64,000 nt of DNA from contig NZ_JAFEVL010000073.1 in NCBI RefSeq assembly GCF_016901135.1, forward strand, positions 124,001 to 188,000. Reading direction: 5' to 3'. Under the pieces are notes generated by a model. It saw nothing but the letters and a program-made list of their open reading frames with translations, was not told the origin of the DNA and searched no databases. The DNA comes from Martinezella lusitana. Lineage in GTDB: Bacteria; Pseudomonadota; Alphaproteobacteria; Rhizobiales; Rhizobiaceae. Made by a program: the position numbers and the translations under genes. Each line of letters begins with the position of its first letter. Position 1 is the stretch's first letter. This document shows, piece by piece, positions 61,367 to 64,000 of the stretch.

Positions 61367-61393
61367 GGCGGACAGGGTATGGCCCTGTCCGCC
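61367..61393 (+). terminator. Hairpin between pstS and pstC
   Basis: ggcggacaggg (61367-61377) and ccctgtccgcc (61383-61393) form a perfect 11-bp stem with a five-base loop and a short TTT tail. It may be a partial terminator or protect the 3' end of a pstS-only transcript. Confidence 0.75.
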
Positions 61394-61419
61394 TTTCGTG
61401 ACAGGACAAGGGGAAATCG

Positions 61420-62391
61420 ATGGCTGACGCGACTCAGACGGCTGGCTTCCAGGCACTGGATACCAGCGCCAGCACCAGAAAATTCCGGCTACAGGATCGG
61501 ATTTTCTATTTTATGACGCTTGGCTCGGCTAGTCTTGTCGTGCTTCTGCTGCTGGCAATCATCGCGGTTCTTATCATCGCTGCCTTGCCAACCTTCCAGG
61601 CCTTCGGATTCTCGTTCCTTTGGGGCACGAAGTGGAGCGCTCCCGCCGATATCTATGGTGCCGTGCCTGCCGTGGTCGGCACGCTGGTGAGTTCGCTCAT
61701 CGCCATGCTGATTGCCGTTCCCCTTGGCATCGGCATCGCCATCTTCCTCACGGAACTTTGCCCCGGCAGCCTGCGACGTCCGATCAGTACGGCCATCGAG
61801 CTTCTGGCCGGTGTTCCCTCCATTATCTACGGCATCGTCGGTCTGTTCATTCTCGTGCCGCTGATGCAGACCTATATCCTGCCCTTCCTTATCATGACGA
61901 TCGGCCAGGTGCCGTTGATCGGCTTGCTGTTCCAGCCGCCGGCGCCGGGCGTCGGCCTGTTGACGGCAAGTCTCGTGCTGGCCGTTATGATCCTGCCGTT
62001 CATCACCGCGATCTCCCGCGACGTGTTCACCACCGTGCCGCCGATGCTGCGTGAATCGGCTTACGGCATGGGCATGACCACATGGGAAGTGGCTCGCCAC
62101 ATCCTGATCCCCTATACACGTCGCGGCCTCGTCGGCGGCATCATGCTCGGCCTCGGCCGCGCGCTTGGCGAAACCATGGCCGTCACCTTCGTCATAGGCT
62201 CGGTGAGCCGTCTGCAATCGTCGATCATCTCGCCGTCCACCACCATTTCCGCCCAGATCGCGAACAACTTCGGCGATGCCGACGGTCTGCAATTGTCGAG
62301 CCTGATTGCGCTCGGCCTACTTCTGTTCGTCCTTTCCTTCTGCGTGCTTGCGCTGGCGAGGTGGATGATCGGCAGCAGCGACTCGCACTGA
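61420..62391 (+). CDS. pstC: Phosphate ABC transporter permease PstC
   Basis: A 323-aa inner-membrane permease with six helices. The cytoplasmic loop SAYGMGMTTWEVARHILIPYTRRGLVGGIMLGLGRALGETMAV is the EAA-type motif that contacts the ATPase. The N-terminal 30 residues are polar and in the cytoplasm. It pairs with PstA to form the channel and lies 11 bases upstream of it. Confidence 0.96.
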   Translation: MADATQTAGFQALDTSASTRKFRLQDRIFYFMTLGSASLVVLLLLAIIAVLIIAALPTFQAFGFSFLWGTKWSAPADIYGAVPAVVGTLVSSLIAMLIAVPLGIGIAIFLTELCPGSLRRPISTAIELLAGVPSIIYGIVGLFILVPLMQTYILPFLIMTIGQVPLIGLLFQPPAPGVGLLTASLVLAVMILPFITAISRDVFTTVPPMLRESAYGMGMTTWEVARHILIPYTRRGLVGGIMLGLGRALGETMAVTFVIGSVSRLQSSIISPSTTISAQIANNFGDADGLQLSSLIALGLLLFVLSFCVLALARWMIGSSDSH

Positions 62392-62402
62392 GGAAAAAAC
62401 CC

Positions 62403-63254
62403 ATGGACAATGCAATTCGTCAGAACCTCGTGTCGAGGCGCTATGGGAAGAACCGGGTGATGATGGCCTTGTGCTTCATCGCGGCCATCCTCGGCATATT
62501 CTTTCTCAGCGTGATCCTTGCGACACTGCTTTATCGCGGTGTATCGGCGCTCAATCTCGACGTTTTCACCATGTCGATCCCGGCCCAGGGCTCGCGCGGT
62601 GGCCTGATCAACGCAATCTACGGCACCGTGCTGGTCACGGGCCTCGCCATCGTGATCGCCGCGCCGATCGGCATTCTCGCCGCCACCTATCTGGTGGAAT
62701 ATGCCAACGGCTCCAAGCTTGCCGAGGCTGCCAAGTTCCTCAATGACATCCTGCTGTCCGCACCCTCGATCATCATCGGCGTATTCGTCTACGGCGCCGT
62801 GGTGGTGCCCATGCACGGCAACTCCGCCATTGCCGGCATCCTCGCGCTGGCGCTGATCGCCCTTCCGGTCGTCAACCGCACGACGCAGGACATGCTGTTG
62901 CTGGTGCCAAACGCGCTTCGTGAGGCGACCGCCGCGCTCGGTGCGCCGCGTTGGAAGTCCATGACGATGGTGGTCTACCGTTCCGCGTGGACGGGCATCC
63001 TCACCGGCATCCTGCTGGCCGTCGCCCGCATCAGCGGCGAAACCGCGCCGCTTCTCTTTACGGCCGGTTACAGTAAATTCATGAATGCAGACCTGACCGG
63101 TCCAATAGCCACGCTGCCGGTTGCCATCAATACGCTCGCCGCCGATGCAGGCGAGGATCTTAAACAACTGGCCTGGGCCGGCGCGCTGATCATCACCGTT
63201 GCCATCCTTGCCCTCAACATCCTTGCCCGTGTCTTGAGTGGGCGTCGCCAATGA
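62403..63254 (+). CDS. pstA: Phosphate ABC transporter permease PstA
   Basis: A 283-aa inner-membrane permease with six helices and the EAA loop LREATAALGAPRWKSMTMVVYRSAWTGILTGILLAVARISGETAPLLF. The ATG at 62403 follows GGAAAAAACCC; the frame is open upstream within pstC, but there it is only a shadow. Its stop overlaps a possible pstB ATG (ATGA at 63251). Confidence 0.95.
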   Translation: MDNAIRQNLVSRRYGKNRVMMALCFIAAILGIFFLSVILATLLYRGVSALNLDVFTMSIPAQGSRGGLINAIYGTVLVTGLAIVIAAPIGILAATYLVEYANGSKLAEAAKFLNDILLSAPSIIIGVFVYGAVVVPMHGNSAIAGILALALIALPVVNRTTQDMLLLVPNALREATAALGAPRWKSMTMVVYRSAWTGILTGILLAVARISGETAPLLFTAGYSKFMNADLTGPIATLPVAINTLAADAGEDLKQLAWAGALIITVAILALNILARVLSGRRQ

Positions 63255-63283
63255 CGCAGCCGCCGAACGATAGGAATGAAACC

Positions 63284-64000
63284 ATGAACATGAGCGACAA
63301 CAATTTCCAGAGCGTCAACGCACAGCCGGGGAAGGACGCCGTTTCTCAGTCGGATCTCGGCATGCTCGCGAAACTTCAGGTGAAGAACCTTGATTTCACC
63401 TATCAGAACGGCCATCGCGTTCTGAAGGGTGTGAATATGGACATCCGCAAAAATGCGGTCACCGCCTTCATCGGCCCTTCGGGTTGCGGTAAGTCCACGC
63501 TTCTGCGCACCTTCAACCGGATGTATGATCTTTATCCGGGCCAGACGGTTGCGGGAGAGATCCTGCTGGACGGCCGCAATATTCTCACCAAGGACGTCGA
63601 TCTGAACGATTTGCGCGCCAAGGTCGGTATGGTGTTCCAGAAGCCCACGCCGTTCCCGATGTCGATCTATGAAAACGTCGCTTTCGGCATTCGGCTCTAT
63701 GAGAAGATTTCCAAGGCGGAAATGGACGTTCGCGTCGAAGCGGCACTGACGGAAACAGCGTTATGGAGCGAAGTGAAGGAAAAGCTGCACCAGAGCGGTC
63801 TCGGCCTTTCCGGCGGCCAGCAGCAGCGTCTCTGTATCGCCCGCGCCATCGCGCTGCGCCCGGAAGTCTTGCTTCTTGACGAGCCGACTTCGGCTCTCGA
63901 TCCGATCTCCACGGCCAAGGTCGAGGAACTGGTGTCGCAGCTGAAGGGCGAGTTCACGATCGTCATCGTCACGCACAACATGCAGCAGGCGAGCCGTATC
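63284..64000 (+). CDS. pstB: Phosphate ABC transporter ATP-binding protein, cut by the window end
   Basis: The first 239 codons are present; the stop lies outside the window. The Walker A is GPSGCGKSTLL, the Q-loop MVFQKPTPFPMS, the signature LSGGQQQRLCIARAIAL, the Walker B VLLLDEPTSALD and the H-loop IVTHNMQQ, all intact. It powers phosphate import through PstCA. The ATG at 63284 follows GGAATGAAACC. An in-frame ATG at 63251 overlaps the pstA stop, and one at 63290 is also possible. phoU and phoB usually follow. Confidence 0.97.
   Translation, partial: MNMSDNNFQSVNAQPGKDAVSQSDLGMLAKLQVKNLDFTYQNGHRVLKGVNMDIRKNAVTAFIGPSGCGKSTLLRTFNRMYDLYPGQTVAGEILLDGRNILTKDVDLNDLRAKVGMVFQKPTPFPMSIYENVAFGIRLYEKISKAEMDVRVEAALTETALWSEVKEKLHQSGLGLSGGQQQRLCIARAIALRPEVLLLDEPTSALDPISTAKVEELVSQLKGEFTIVIVTHNMQQASRI

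Overview
The window looks like a chromosomal segment of a Rhizobiaceae bacterium, most likely Rhizobium. The grounds are high GC with strong GC-ending codon use; an LdtR/LdtP pair beside hemB; RopA-type porin_2 and BA14K proteins; a Mg-type HemB; an Ate/Bpt leucyltransferase; the plsX-fabH-ihfA-merR order; PHO boxes ahead of pst; and two copies of a palindromic intergenic repeat of the RIME type. The species cannot be told from this sequence alone. There is no sign of a prophage, insertion sequence, CRISPR array or conjugative element. Most of the window is core genome with small accessory patches.

Layout. 0-13 kb: rnd and a Tat-exported multicopper oxidase (minus); aspS; a serine hydrolase divergent from a TetR regulator with a near-perfect palindrome against its start; an unknown secreted protein; parC; an AbrB-Doc toxin-antitoxin pair with a 37-bp inverted repeat at its promoter; an EamA transporter; and bpt. 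13-18 kb: RDD protein, hemB, DUF6163, ldtR and the L,D-transpeptidase ldtP. 18-24 kb: glyA-nrdR-ribD-ribE, then ribH-nusB, the two blocks separated by three minus-strand genes (cupin and two GNATs). 24-32 kb: hppA with a RIME repeat, bamE, a CBP3-like chaperone, DUF177, plsX, fabH, ihfA and a MerR regulator. 32-37 kb: a porin with a possible leader peptide, then small envelope proteins around tRNA-Pro(GGG), including a membrane-anchored nuclease-like protein that has lost key residues. 37-38.6 kb: a PHB-depolymerase-type esterase and a small HTH protein.

38.6-48.2 kb is the main accessory feature, a polysaccharide locus. A five-gene minus-strand operon (Wza-like export lipoprotein, GT4, hexose-1-phosphate transferase, Wzy-like polymerase, GT4) diverges from a Wzc-like co-polymerase whose kinase domain lacks its Walker A lysine and C-terminal tyrosines. 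A FemAB/CelD-type acyltransferase lies tail-to-tail with it. The gene content resembles holdfast (hfs) and unipolar polysaccharide (upp) adhesin loci.

48-64 kb: DUF2842, ctaA, a DUF2778 protein (a second L,D-transpeptidase-like fold), argC, speB, a monooxygenase-like protein, a cysteine-rich secreted protein, rpsI-rplM, an EamA transporter, an 850-bp AT-rich gap, a CoA-binding protein, metY, a cupin, and the phosphate-uptake operon pstSCAB, cut by the window end inside pstB. The pst promoter region holds three 11-bp-spaced PHO-like repeats and an 18-codon reading frame with a very strong ribosome binding site just before pstS.

The less ordinary observations are the degenerate Wzc kinase in the adhesin-like locus and two upstream reading frames with good ribosome sites, ahead of pstS and of the porin.
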